From: Symsagittifera roscoffensis
Lineage: Eukaryota; Xenacoelomorpha; Acoela; Convolutidae
Length of the DNA stretch: 64,000 bases
Reading direction: 5' to 3'
Assembly: GCF_963678635.1 (NCBI RefSeq)
Contig: NC_087062.1
Span: 83,472,012-83,536,011, forward strand
Under the pieces are notes generated by a model. It worked only from the letters and a program-made list of their open reading frames with translations. It had not been told where the DNA came from and did no database searches. Position 1 is the first letter of the stretch, and every line of letters starts with the position of its first letter. Below are positions 13,092-22,568 of the stretch, in pieces. Position numbers and translations under genes: made by a program.

Positions 13092-13622
13092 CTACATATT
13101 TATCACAACAAAGTCTCCGCAAGCTTGCAACCAAGGGAGTTTTTGAGGTTGATTAAAGGTTTTCGGATCGAGTTCCATGGAAAGTTTCACGACAATTTGA
13201 ACTCGATTTTTGCTGTCTTTAATATCAATCGAAACCTTTGAATAAAAAAATAAATGACAGTTCAGGTAATGTAATGAAAACACTGTATAATTTCTGACTA
13301 GATTTGTTACAATTGCTTAGACTTTTCAGATTCAGTAAAAACTAATAATCATAGTAATTTCTAAGTTTTTCAAAAACAAACATAAAAATTTTACCTTCTC
13401 CTGAAGTGTGTTTGGAGTCTGCTGAGCACATAATTTAATATTATGCTGAGAATGCTTCTTCTTGAAATGATTAGCGAGCTCCTCGCTGCTATAAGTATAA
13501 AAATTACAGTTAGAACACTTCAAAACACCACATGTTCTACAATGTCTTGATGCATTTTTGTGAGTGTTTTCCCTGCCACCTTCAAGACATGCAACTCTTA
13601 CGTTTCTATTGAGTGAAGGCAT
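13092..13622 (-). CDS. Small zinc-finger protein, paralogous to the PolB N-terminus (two exons)
   Basis: Exon 1 (13622 to 13395) starts MPSLNRN and carries Cys/His pairs (HCRTCG, CSNC, HFKKKH) in the order of a C2HC/C2H2 pair. A GT donor follows at 13394. Exon 2 (13238 to 13092) begins VSIDIKDSKN after a TTCAAAG acceptor and keeps phase, giving about 125 residues. The N-terminus closely resembles that of the Polinton polymerase gene at 22569 (MPALNRN, then matching Cys/His spacing), so the element carries a stand-alone copy of the polymerase's leading finger module fused to a different tail. It is probably nucleic-acid binding; the exact role is unknown. Confidence 0.6.
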
Positions 13623-13789
13623 CTCAATAGTAATGAAAACTAAATGGGATATTTAAAATGTACCAAATTTTTAGATAAGGTGAGTTGAATAGCCTCAAAA
13701 AATGAAAAAAAGTAAATAAAAACAGCATACTTATTAACCAATTGTTTTTAACGAGAAAGAAAATCAGAATGGATATGCTATTTAGCCTA

Positions 13790-14170
13790 GCTGAAATAAA
13801 AATCATCCAATCTAACCATGGAATTTTTAAAAGTATCAACCAATCAGAATCGAGCATTAATTACAAGGAAACTTTATCTTTTCTGATATCAACCAATCAG
13901 AATCGAGCTTCAATAGTCATGTGATTTTCGACAAAATCAATGTCCACCAATCAGAATTGAGCTTCAGAAGTCATGTAATTTTCAACAAATTCAATGTCAA
14001 CCTATCAGAATTGAGCTTCAAAGTCATGAAATTTTCAAGAAATTTATTATCAACCAATCAGAGTTGAGCTCTTCTTCTCATGAATTTTTCAACAATTTCC
14101 TTAAAATTTGTAGATTTTGAGGATACTTTCACAGACATTATTTGTGTTAAGAACCAATCAGAATGAAGTA
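13790..14170. promoter_or_regulatory. Tandem CCAATCAGA repeats (CCAAT-box-like array)
   Basis: Five or more degenerate units of about 55-60 bp each carry an A/C-CCAATCAGA core followed by (A/G)TTGAGCTTC and a CATGNAATTTTC segment. The array lies upstream of the minus-strand gene at 13622 and downstream of the minus-strand gene at 14316. CCAAT boxes bind NF-Y in animals; their clustering just upstream of an element gene suggests a promoter or enhancer. A function is inferred. Confidence 0.55.
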
Positions 14171-14315
14171 ATCACAGATTTTAAAAAACTTTGTAGATCA
14201 GAACCAGACTATGTTTATGAAACTTCTTAATCAATAAATTTTATTGAATTTTTCCAACAAAACTAAGAGTTGAAGTTTGATATCCTAGTGGGATAAATGA
14301 GATTTCTTGTCTAGT

Positions 14316-14852
14316 TTATATTGTTTTTTTTTCGATATTCAATTCAAATTTTTCGATTTGTTCTATTTCTAACCAGTGAAAAAAGAAATTACGAAAATAT
14401 ACGTTTTTATCGTTTTCTTTTTGGTATATTGTAGTATAAACAACCGGAAGTCTATTAAGTTTGGATAAACGAACAAAAGATATTCTGACAAATCTGGATT
14501 TTGTATTTGTATCAAATTCAAAACAGTAATCGAATTGATGTTCCTTATCTCCAATTTTTGTTTCATAGGCCCTTCCATTGTTTTGTTTTTTACTGATCAA
14601 CCACTCAATCTGAGTTAACCCTTCTAAATAAAAACAGTGTTGATAAATCTGACAGTACTCTTCTTTTTTGTAATCTCCTCTCCATCTTTTTAACAAAACT
14701 ATTGAATTTTCTGTGTTTCTATACAAGTTAAAACTAATACAATCTCCATCAACTTCATCTGTCCACCACTCTTGTAGTTTTTTGTAGTAGTTCAATTTTA
14801 AAATCTGATAAATTCTCAATTCAGACATTGAAAACGCTTTTGATGGAAACAT
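14316..14852 (-). CDS. Polinton protein of unknown function, 178 aa (PC4-like possibility)
   Basis: This single uninterrupted frame starts at Met 14852. Residues about 38-95 alternate beta-strand-like segments (ISFNLYRNTENSIVLLKRW, then EYCQIYQHCFYL, then QIEWLISKK), an arrangement resembling PC4/p15-type single-stranded-DNA-binding coactivator folds. The match is by eye only. The C-terminal half is Phe/Tyr/Arg rich with no motif I know. Two other small genes of this element have the same flavour, so they may be a small family of nucleic-acid-binding accessory proteins. Confidence 0.5.
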   Translation of the reverse strand: MFPSKAFSMSELRIYQILKLNYYKKLQEWWTDEVDGDCISFNLYRNTENSIVLLKRWRGDYKKEEYCQIYQHCFYLEGLTQIEWLISKKQNNGRAYETKIGDKEHQFDYCFEFDTNTKSRFVRISFVRLSKLNRLPVVYTTIYQKENDKNVYFRNFFFHWLEIEQIEKFELNIEKKTI

Positions 14853-15357
14853 TTTTCTTACTGAAATATATGAAGAAACTTAAAAAACTCGAATTGTTTT
14901 ATCATTTTTAAAGTATTTTGTAGTAACAATCACCGTAAATATTTTTTAGTTATTTAGAGTCTAATAAGTTTCAAGGAAATTCATGCAGCCAAAAAAAACC
15001 TCAAATTAAGGCAGAAAAAAATTGAAAACAACCAATGAAATTCAAAAAATCTAGAAAAAAATAATGATAATGTTTTCAACTAAATATACATTCTTGTTAG
15101 TAATTTTCTTAAATTCAGGCAAAATTTAGCTAAATTTTGATGAAAACAATTATTAAATAAATTTATCTGTAACTTCATAAACAAATACTGGAAAATCATT
15201 TCATAATTGGTTAGTGTTTTATGTCAAGTTCGATTAAATTGTATGTTTTGTCTGACTTTTCCTCAGATCTTTTGGTCTAAATATACACTTTAGTGAGAAA
15301 AAATAGTTTTGAACCAATAATATCTCAATTACCAAATATCCAAAACATCACAAAGCT

Positions 15358-15908
15358 TTACTGAGGTTTACAATTATCAACAAACATAAAGTGTCCCATT
15401 ATTTGGGACAGTTCTTTGAATTCATTCAAAGTATAGTTGACATATGCAACTTGCTTCAAGTCTTCATTTTCCTTTGCAGTGAAGAGTCGAATCTGAATGT
15501 AGGGTGGCTTGCTCACGTTGTACTTCTTGATTGTGACACACACCCTCCTCATGTTGTACGTTGCTATTTCATATCTCTATTACAGATGTCGAGCTCCTGA
15601 TCCATAGTTGATTCTCTGCCAGATTTGGCTTCATATATAGGTACGAGTCCAAGATTTTCAGCATCGTGAATAACAGTACTCCGTATTGCGGATTTTGCAT
15701 CGCCTTCTTTTTCACTAAGATAGACTTGTTGAGACTTTTCAAATTGTCCCAAATCATTTACTTTTAATAGTTGAAAGCACGGTTCCAAGCATATTTTCCC
15801 CTTGTAGGATTTTTGGAACCAAACAAATCTCCCAATTCTTTTTTGTTTTTTTGAAAATTCAATATAATTGAGACTATCAACTTTTCTCGAGTACATTTTG
15901 AAGAACAA
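15358..15908 (-). CDS. Polinton protein with PC4-like segments (probably two exons)
   Basis: The first segment (15908 to about 15587) starts MFFKMYSRKVDS and contains RIGRFVWFQKSYKGKICLEP. The second (about 15545 to 15358) contains VCVTIKKYNVSKPPYIQIRL, then VAYVNYTLNEFKELSQIM. The latter resembles the basic beta-sheet plus helix of PC4-type coactivators. The join falls in about 40 bases near 15550-15587 containing a GTAATAG donor-like site and an in-frame stop. The 5' portion is duplicated at 17630-17907. It is divergent with the plus-strand gene at 16113. Confidence 0.5.
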
Positions 15909-15979
15909 ACTGATCAGATGAGGAGAAATGAGAGAAATGAATTTGAGATTAAATGAAAATGGAAGTAAGCAGTATGAGC

Positions 15980-16075
15980 CATCGCAATTTCCATATATGG
16001 AAGTAGTACAAAATATGGATCGATTTCCCTATATGGAAGCTGCGTAGGCGTTACTACTACTATATAACTCCAACA
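15980..16075. promoter_or_regulatory. Divergent promoter candidate with two CArG-like boxes and TATA-like site
   Basis: Between divergent frames (15908 minus, 16113 plus) lie CCATATATGG, a perfect CC(A/T)6GG CArG box, and CCCTATATGG about 38 bases later, then CTATATAAC about 30 bases further on. CArG boxes are SRF/MADS binding sites. The same block recurs at 17980-18074 in the duplicated copy. Confidence 0.5.
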
Positions 16076-16112
16076 TTTTCTGCAAAAATCATTTTTCCCA
16101 AGGGCAGCTGCT

Positions 16113-16697
16113 ATGTGTCAAGCTCTTCCCAGCTTTCATTCAGATTATAATAGTAAATCATTTTTTATTTCTGTTTCCAACGATTTTTACGAAAAATACA
16201 TAGTAACCCTAGATTATTGCGTCTCTACTCACGATTCTTTCTGTTCCTTGGGAAATTGCAAATTTCATATAATTTTAATTGGAACTTCCCTTAGCCAAAT
16301 TCTTCAGAGATGAGACAAATATCAATACATATATCAAGAAATTGATTGTCTTTACACTTTGTACAAGCACAGACTCTTTTCGAGTATTGTCACATCAAGT
16401 GGGGAAGTCTTCAATCAGCTTAGTTGTGGAGTGCAGCATAATTTACGATGGAAAGGAGCAGAAAAAACGCCAAGCGTATCAAGGAAACGACTTGTTCGCA
16501 AAAAGTTCAAAAAACATTATCTAAGTTCTAATCAAAAACTTGCATCTACGCAAACTCTGGGCTCAGCATTTTTAGACAGAATTCGAAAAGTACAAAACTC
16601 AAAATATGAATCTGATTTGTTCAAAATAATTGGTTGTCTTATTGTTGGTTATGGTTCTGTAAATAGAGAGCGTGTCAATTTTTCTATTAGTTTTTGA
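16113..16697 (+). pseudogene. Polinton reading frame interrupted by one TGA, basic C-terminus
   Basis: One frame runs from MCQALPSFHSD to FSISF with a single in-frame TGA at 16311-16313. The C-terminal third is basic (KRLVRKKFKKHY) and contains GSAFLDRIRKVQ. The TGA could be a true nonsense mutation or could sit in an unrecognised intron, since a TTCTTCAG acceptor-like site immediately precedes it. The identical TGA is present in the copy at 18112-18696, so it predates the duplication or is not a lesion. I do not recognise the family. Confidence 0.5.
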
Positions 16698-17629
16698 TTA
16701 TTTCTTCATAAAAATCTAGTCAAGGTTGATTAAATTTCAATTCAACTGCTTTTCAACGAATAAATGTATGTTATTTTTTTACAAGATGCAAAAAAAATCA
16801 ATCATTTTATATCAAATAAGCGTATTTTACAGAAAGTTTGTTGCAGAACGCAAATTTTTTCATATTTTTAAATGTATATATTTGCAAAACCTAAATTCTT
16901 TTTTCTTATTGTTTAGAAATGATGAGTTCGAGTACTTTTCCGTATCTTAATACACTGTTTTTTCTGAAGTTTTTGATTTAGATACGTGCAAAAACAGATT
17001 TTTTTCTGATCAAACTTGAAAGAAAGAAATTCATTTGCTTTAACTTTCAACATTGGAAGAAAATCTTGTTACAGTTTTCTTTAAAATGCGAAAATATTTA
17101 ATGAACTTTTTCTTAATTTGCGAGATTTTCTTTGATTTTTTTAAACAAGTATGCAAAAATATTATGTAACTTTTTGCATGTTGCAAACTTTGTAATGTTT
17201 TTTTTTAAATATGCAAAATTTTTAAGAAAATTTTTCGCACGATGCAACTTTTTACATGATTTTTCAAAAAAATATATATGCAAAAACCAAACTTCTTTTT
17301 TCTTATGCAAATGCGAAAATTGCAAAATTTTAATGTAAAAAACTTGTTAAATTAATGCTAAAATATTTTCATAATTGCTGACTTTGAGTGCTATTCCCTA
17401 TCTTAATACATTGTTTTTCCGATATTTTTGATCAATCTATATGCAAAACATAAATTTTTTATGATCAAAATTAAAACAAAGATTTTCATTTACTTTAATT
17501 ATTAACAGTGCAAGAAAATCCTCTTTCGGTTTTCTCTAAAATGCGAAAATATTTAATGAAATTTTTCTGAATTTGCGAGATTTTCTTTGATTTTTTTTAA
17601 CAAGTATGCAAAAAAATTATGAAAATATT

Positions 17630-17907
17630 TCATATATAGGTACGAGTCCAAGATTTTCAGCATCGTGAATAACAGTACTCCGTATTGCGGATTTTGCATC
17701 GCCTTCTTTTTCACTAAGATAGACTTGTTGAGACTTTTCAAATTGTCCCAAATCATTTACTTTTAATAGTTGAAAGCACGGTTCCAAGCATATTTTCCCC
17801 TTGTAGGATTTTTGGAACCAAACAAATCTCCCAATTCTTTTTTGTTTTTTTGAAAATTCAATATAATTGAGACTATCAACTTTTCTCGAGTACATTTTGA
17901 AGAACAA
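17630..17907 (-). pseudogene. Truncated duplicate of the 15358-15908 gene
   Basis: Residues from Met 17907 match the first part of the 15908 gene exactly until the duplication junction at 17630, where the frame enters the 456-bp repeat and ends without the PC4-like second exon. Confidence 0.85.
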
Positions 17908-18111
17908 ACTGATCAGATGAGGAGAAATGAGAGAAATGAATTTGAGATTAAATGAAAATGGAAGTAAGCAGTATGAGCCATCGCCATTTCCATATATGGA
18001 AGTAGTACAAAATATGGATCGATTTCCCTATATGGAAGCTGCGTAGGCGTTACTACTACTATATAACTCCAACATTTTCTGCAAAAATCATTTTTCCCAA
18101 GGGCAGCTGCT

Positions 18112-18696
18112 ATGTGTCAAGCTCTTCCCAGCTTTCATTCAGATTATAATAGTAAATCATTTTTTATTTCTGTTTCCAACGATTTTTACGAAAAATACAT
18201 AGTAACCCTAGATTATTGCGTCTCTACTCACGATTCTTTCTGTTCCTTGGGAAATTGCAAATTTCATATAATTTTAATTGGAACTTCCCTTAGCCAAATT
18301 CTTCAGAGATGAGACAAATATCAATACATATATCAAGAAATTGATTGTCTTTACACTTTGTACAAGCACAGACTCTTTTCGAGTATTGTCACATCAAGTG
18401 GGGAAGTCTTCAATCAGCTTAGTTGTGGAGTGCAGCATAATTTACGATGGAAAGGAGCAGAAAAAACGCCAAGCGTATCAAGGAAACGACTTGTTCGCAA
18501 AAAGTTCAAAAAACATTATCTAAGTTCTAATCAAAAACTTGCATCTACGCAAACTCTGGGCTCAGCATTTTTAGACAGAATTCGAAAAGTACAAAACTCA
18601 AAATATGAATCTGATTTGTTCAAAATAATTGGTTGTCTTATTGTTGGTTATGGTTCTGTAAATAGAGAGCGTGTCAATTTTTCTATTAGTTTTTGA
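18112..18696 (+). pseudogene. Duplicate of the 16113-16697 frame
   Basis: This is the same frame and sequence as the first copy, including the in-frame TGA (18310-18312). It is preceded by the duplicated CArG/TATA-like block. Confidence 0.5.
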
Positions 18697-20520
18697 TTAT
18701 TTCTTCATAAAAATCTAGTCAAGGTTGATTAAATTTCAATTCAACTGCTTTTCAACGAATAAATGTATGTTATTTTTTTACAAGATGCAAAAAAATCAAT
18801 CATTTTATATCAAATAAGCGTATTTTACAGAAAGTTTGTTGCAGAACGCAAATTTTTTCATATTTTTAAATGTATATATTTGCAAAACCTAAATTCTTTT
18901 TTCTTATTGTTTAGAAATGATGAGTTCGAGTACTTTTCCGTATCTTAATACACTGTTTTTTCTGAAGTTTTTGATTTAGATACGTGCAAAAACAGATTTT
19001 TTTCTGATCAAACTTGAAAGAAAGAAATTCATTTGCTTTAACTTTCAACATTGGAAGAAAATCTTGTTACAGTTTTCTTTAAAATGCGAAAATATTTAAT
19101 GAACTTTTTCTTAATTTGCGAGATTTTCTTTGATTTTTTTAAACAAGTATGCAAAAATATTATGTAACTTTTTGCATGTTGCAAACTTTGTAATGTTTTT
19201 TTTTTTTAAATATGCAAAATTTTTAAGAAAATTTTTCGCACGATGCAACTTTTTACATGATTTTTCAAAAAAATATATATGCAAAAACCAAACTTCTTTT
19301 TTCTTATGCAAATGCGAAAATTGCAAAATTTTAATGTAAAAAACTTGTTAAATTAATGCTAAAATATTTTCATAATTGCTGACTTTGAGTGCTATTCCCT
19401 ATCTTAATACATTGTTTTTCCGATATTTTTGATCAATCTATATGCAAAACATAAATTTTTTATGATCAAAATTAAAACAAAGATTTTCATTTACTTTAAT
19501 TATTAACAGTGCAAGAAAATCCTCTTTCGGTTTTCTCTAAAATGCGAAAATATTTAATGAAATTTTTCTGAATTTGCGAGATTTTCTTTGATTTTTTTTA
19601 ACAAGTATGCAAAAAAATTATGAAAATTTTTGCCTGTTGCAAAATTTGTAGTGTTTTTTTTTTTAAATATGCAAAATTTTTCAAGAAAATTTTCCGCGCG
19701 ATGCAACGTTTTTCATGATTTTTAAAAAAAAGTATGCAAAAACCAAACTTCTTTTTTCTTATGCAAATGCGAAAATTGCAAAACTTTAATGTAAAAAACT
19801 TGTTAAATTAATGCTAAAATATTTTCATAATTGCTGACTTTGAGTGCTATTCCCTATCTTAATACATTGTTTTTCCGATATTTTTGATCAATCTACATGC
19901 AAAACATAGATTTTTTTGTGATCAAAATTAAAACAAAGGTTTTCATTTACTTCAATTTTTTCAACAGTGCAAGAAAATCCTTTTTCGGTTTTCTCTAAAA
20001 TGCGAAAATATTTAATGAAATTTTTCTTAATTTGCGAGATTTTCTTTGATTTTTTTAACAAGTATGCAAAAAAAATCATGAAAATTTAAGCATGTTTTAA
20101 AATTTGTAATGTTTTTTTTTAAAATATGCAAAAGTTTTCAGGAAAATTTTTCGCACGATGCAATTTTTTCATGATTTTTTAAAAAAAATATGCAAAAACC
20201 AAACTTCTTTTTTCTTATGCAAATGCGAAAATTGCAAAATTTTAATGTAAAAAACTTGTTAAATTAATGCTAAAATATTTTCATAATTGCTGACTTTGAG
20301 TGCTATTCCCTATCTTAATACATTGTTTTTCCGATATTTTTGATCAATATACATGCAAAACATAGATTTTTTTATGATCAAAATGGAAAGAAAGTTTTTC
20401 ATTTACTTTAATTTTTAACAGTGCAAGAAAATCCTCTTTCGGTTTTCTCTAAAATGCGAAAATATTTAATGAAATTTTTCTTAATTTGCGAGATTTTCTT
20501 TGATTTTTTTAACAAGTATG

Positions 20521-20800
20521 TAACAAATATCACTGGTGGTTCGCTGACTGGAGTTCTTGGCTCAGAGAACCCCTCATCCTCTTCGATTGTAATTGGGTTG
20601 TCCACAGATCCCTCTTCCCAAGGAAAGAGGAAATCGTCGAATGGTTGAGCCACATATATAGAGTCAGGAATCTCGGGGTAGTTCATTCCCACATGCTCAG
20701 ACACTTCCTCCATCATTTGCATGGTTCCAAGTTGGTTTTCTGTGATGGGAACTTGCATCATATGATGCTCGCTGAAATCTCTTCGCATCACTTCCACCAT
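20521..20800 (-). pseudogene. Acidic protein fragment cut by the 456-bp array
   Basis: From Met 20800 the frame reads an acidic, Met-rich sequence with EEGSVDNPITIEEDEGF and a Pro-rich stretch. At about 20521 it runs into the repeat array, and the tail after PPVIFVT is array sequence. Coding-type GC content ends abruptly at that point, so the gene is probably a 5' remnant. The function is unknown; acidic composition alone does not identify it. Confidence 0.5.
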
Positions 20801-21139
20801 GTGCCAGATTGTGTTGTCAATTCAAGCCAGAAAAACTTCACAAACTGTTTCTCGCAGTTGGATTTGTACTAAATCAGCTGAAAATTCCACCGAGAACATA
20901 AGGTTGCTGTTTTGCAATGAGAAAATCATTTTGAGCAATAAGATGACTAAAAGAGCAAAAACAAGAAAGAACTGAGAAGAGGGGGAACCTTACAAAAAAT
21001 AAGTTGAAATTAGGATGTTTAGAGCTGAGAGAGGAGGTAGTGGATGTCGGTTTAGTTGAAAATAAAATGATTTTTAGTTAGGAGTGAGGGTTATTTTCAA
21101 CTGGAATGTGTAGGTTAAACCTATCAGAATAGAATTTCC

Positions 21140-21300
21140 TTATTTGGATTGTAGCTGTGTCCAATCACATTTCAGTTTCCTTTTATGGAGTTCTTATAGA
21201 AACTCGTGTCCAATTGAAAACAAAGCTCCATTTTACACATTGTCGTTTCCAATCACAAAAATGTTCATTTTTGTTCAAGTTGTTGTATCCAATCAGAGGA
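21140..21300. promoter_or_regulatory. CCAAT-box cluster
   Basis: Four spaced TCCAATCA/TCCAATTG motifs, each preceded by GT(G/T)T or GTAT, occur between 21150 and 21300. The spacing pattern resembles the CCAAT array at 13790-14170 and suggests a shared promoter architecture for element genes. Confidence 0.45.
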
Positions 21301-21472
21301 ACCTTTTAAGGATTTAAGTCTTCCAAATAAGTGAAAATGTACACAAAAGCAATCGCAAAAATAAATGACCAAAAGTTGTTTGCTGTAAAAATAAGAAATA
21401 TTGCCGATATAAGTAACAAAAGAGGAAAAATTAATAAAAGTAGCATCTCTGCAAGTCTTCGCATCAAGTTAA

Positions 21473-21799
21473 CTAATTTTTTTGTATATAATCGATGAGA
21501 AATTGCTGGTTTTTCAGCAGATAGTCAAGTTCTTTGATTTTGATGTAGATTTGAGACGATAACTCAAAGTTGATGAATTTTTCAAAGCAAATCTCTGGAA
21601 ATCTGATACCAAACCTGATCACGCAAGATTTTGAACTTTGAAAGTCCTTAAAAAAATGGAGGAATAAAGAACTTTGCTGGGGAGTTTTGACAAATTTGGG
21701 AGTTGGATATGGAATAAAAAGAGTCTTTGAAATATTATCGTACGACTTTTTCATTAACTTCAAATTTTCTAAAATGAATAAAATTTCTTTTCTAGTCAA
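21473..21799 (-). CDS. Small Polinton protein of unknown function, 108 aa
   Basis: An uninterrupted frame from Met 21799 contains LFLHFFKDFQSSKSCVIRFG and KIKELDYLLKNQQFL. Its strand/helix alternation is loosely like the other small proteins of this element. I recognise no catalytic motif. It lies about 770 bp from the divergent PolB start. Confidence 0.4.
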   Translation of the reverse strand: MTRKEILFILENLKLMKKSYDNISKTLFIPYPTPKFVKTPQQSSLFLHFFKDFQSSKSCVIRFGIRFPEICFEKFINFELSSQIYIKIKELDYLLKNQQFLIDYIQKN

Positions 21800-22139
21800 G
21801 TGTAACTCAGCAGTAAGTTTATAGCTTTGATACGCAATATGTGGATCAAAAATAAACTCTTTGTTTGGTAAGTTTCCCTAAAGAGACCTTTACGTAGTCA
21901 AACAACTCTATTTTGGACAATATAAACGTCCGAAAAATTGTGAAAAAAGTAAGAATTTGCATCTATTTCATCAATAAGGAAATCACACGGAATTTTTTCT
22001 TTTTTCTTGTAGAGTGATTCGAGAAAATTCAAACGCTTTTTAATTGACATTCTTCAAAAATGAAATTTTTGGATCTAAAGTTATGTCTAGAAACAGCTTA
22101 GTTCTGATTGGTTGAGAATTTTTCTGGAAAATTCTAGAA

Positions 22140-22385
22140 TTTTCCAAGGAATAACGTGGTGATGACGTCATTACCATAAAAGGAAAAATGCGTGGGTGTT
22201 GACATCACTTCTATTCATAGAATGACGTCATTGCCATAAAAAGAAAATTGCATGGGTGATACGTCACATCTAAATATAGAATGACGTGATTACCATAAAA
22301 GGAAAATTGCGTAGGTCGTGACGTCAGTTCTTTTCAAAGATTGACGTCATTACCGTAAAAGGATAATTGCGTAGGCGTCATTGAA
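22140..22385. promoter_or_regulatory. Four-copy TGACGTCA-containing repeat upstream of PolB
   Basis: A unit of about 60 bp recurs four times: a (A/T)GACGT(C/G)ATTACC core, then ATAAAAGGAAAATTGCGT, then a second GACGTCA-like site. TGACGTCA is the CREB/ATF palindrome. The array ends about 190 bp before the PolB Met at 22569, where a promoter is expected. Confidence 0.6.
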
Positions 22386-22568
22386 AGTATAATTACACTT
22401 ATTTTATTGGGTTAAATCTTTCATTTTTTTTGCCAATCAGAAACAGTCAATTGAATTTTACTTCAAATTTTACATTTCGTTACTTCACCAAAAGTAAGTA
22501 TTTTCATTCAATTGGTACTTTAAGTTTTTAAATTTGGAACATTTCAAAAGTCCCAATTTTTTTAGATA

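Larger units (their letters stand above)
15631..19628. repeat. 2.0-kb tandem duplication inside the Polinton
   Basis: 15631-17629 is repeated almost base for base at 17630-19628 (offset 1999). The unit carries the 5' part of the minus gene at 15908, the CArG promoter, the plus-strand frame at 16113 and one to two 456-bp repeats. Very few differences (mostly poly-A/T length) mark it as recent or recently homogenised; an assembly artefact is also possible. Confidence 0.9.
16900..20520. repeat. 456-bp tandem repeat array
   Basis: A unit containing CCTATCTTAATACATTG, then TGATCAA, a GCAAGAAAATCCTCTTTCGG segment, ATGCGAAAATATTTAATG and TTTGCGAGATTTTCTTTG recurs about every 456-458 bp (anchors near 16943, 17399, 18941, 19397, 19855 and 20313). 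The array truncates the acidic reading frame at 20521. The CTATCTTAATAC phrase also occurs in the Polinton TIRs, so the array may derive from terminal sequence. Confidence 0.85.

Noticed and set aside
17113-20079. Phe/Lys-rich short frames on both strands
   Set aside because: AT-rich 456-bp repeat sequence with no domain or start context.
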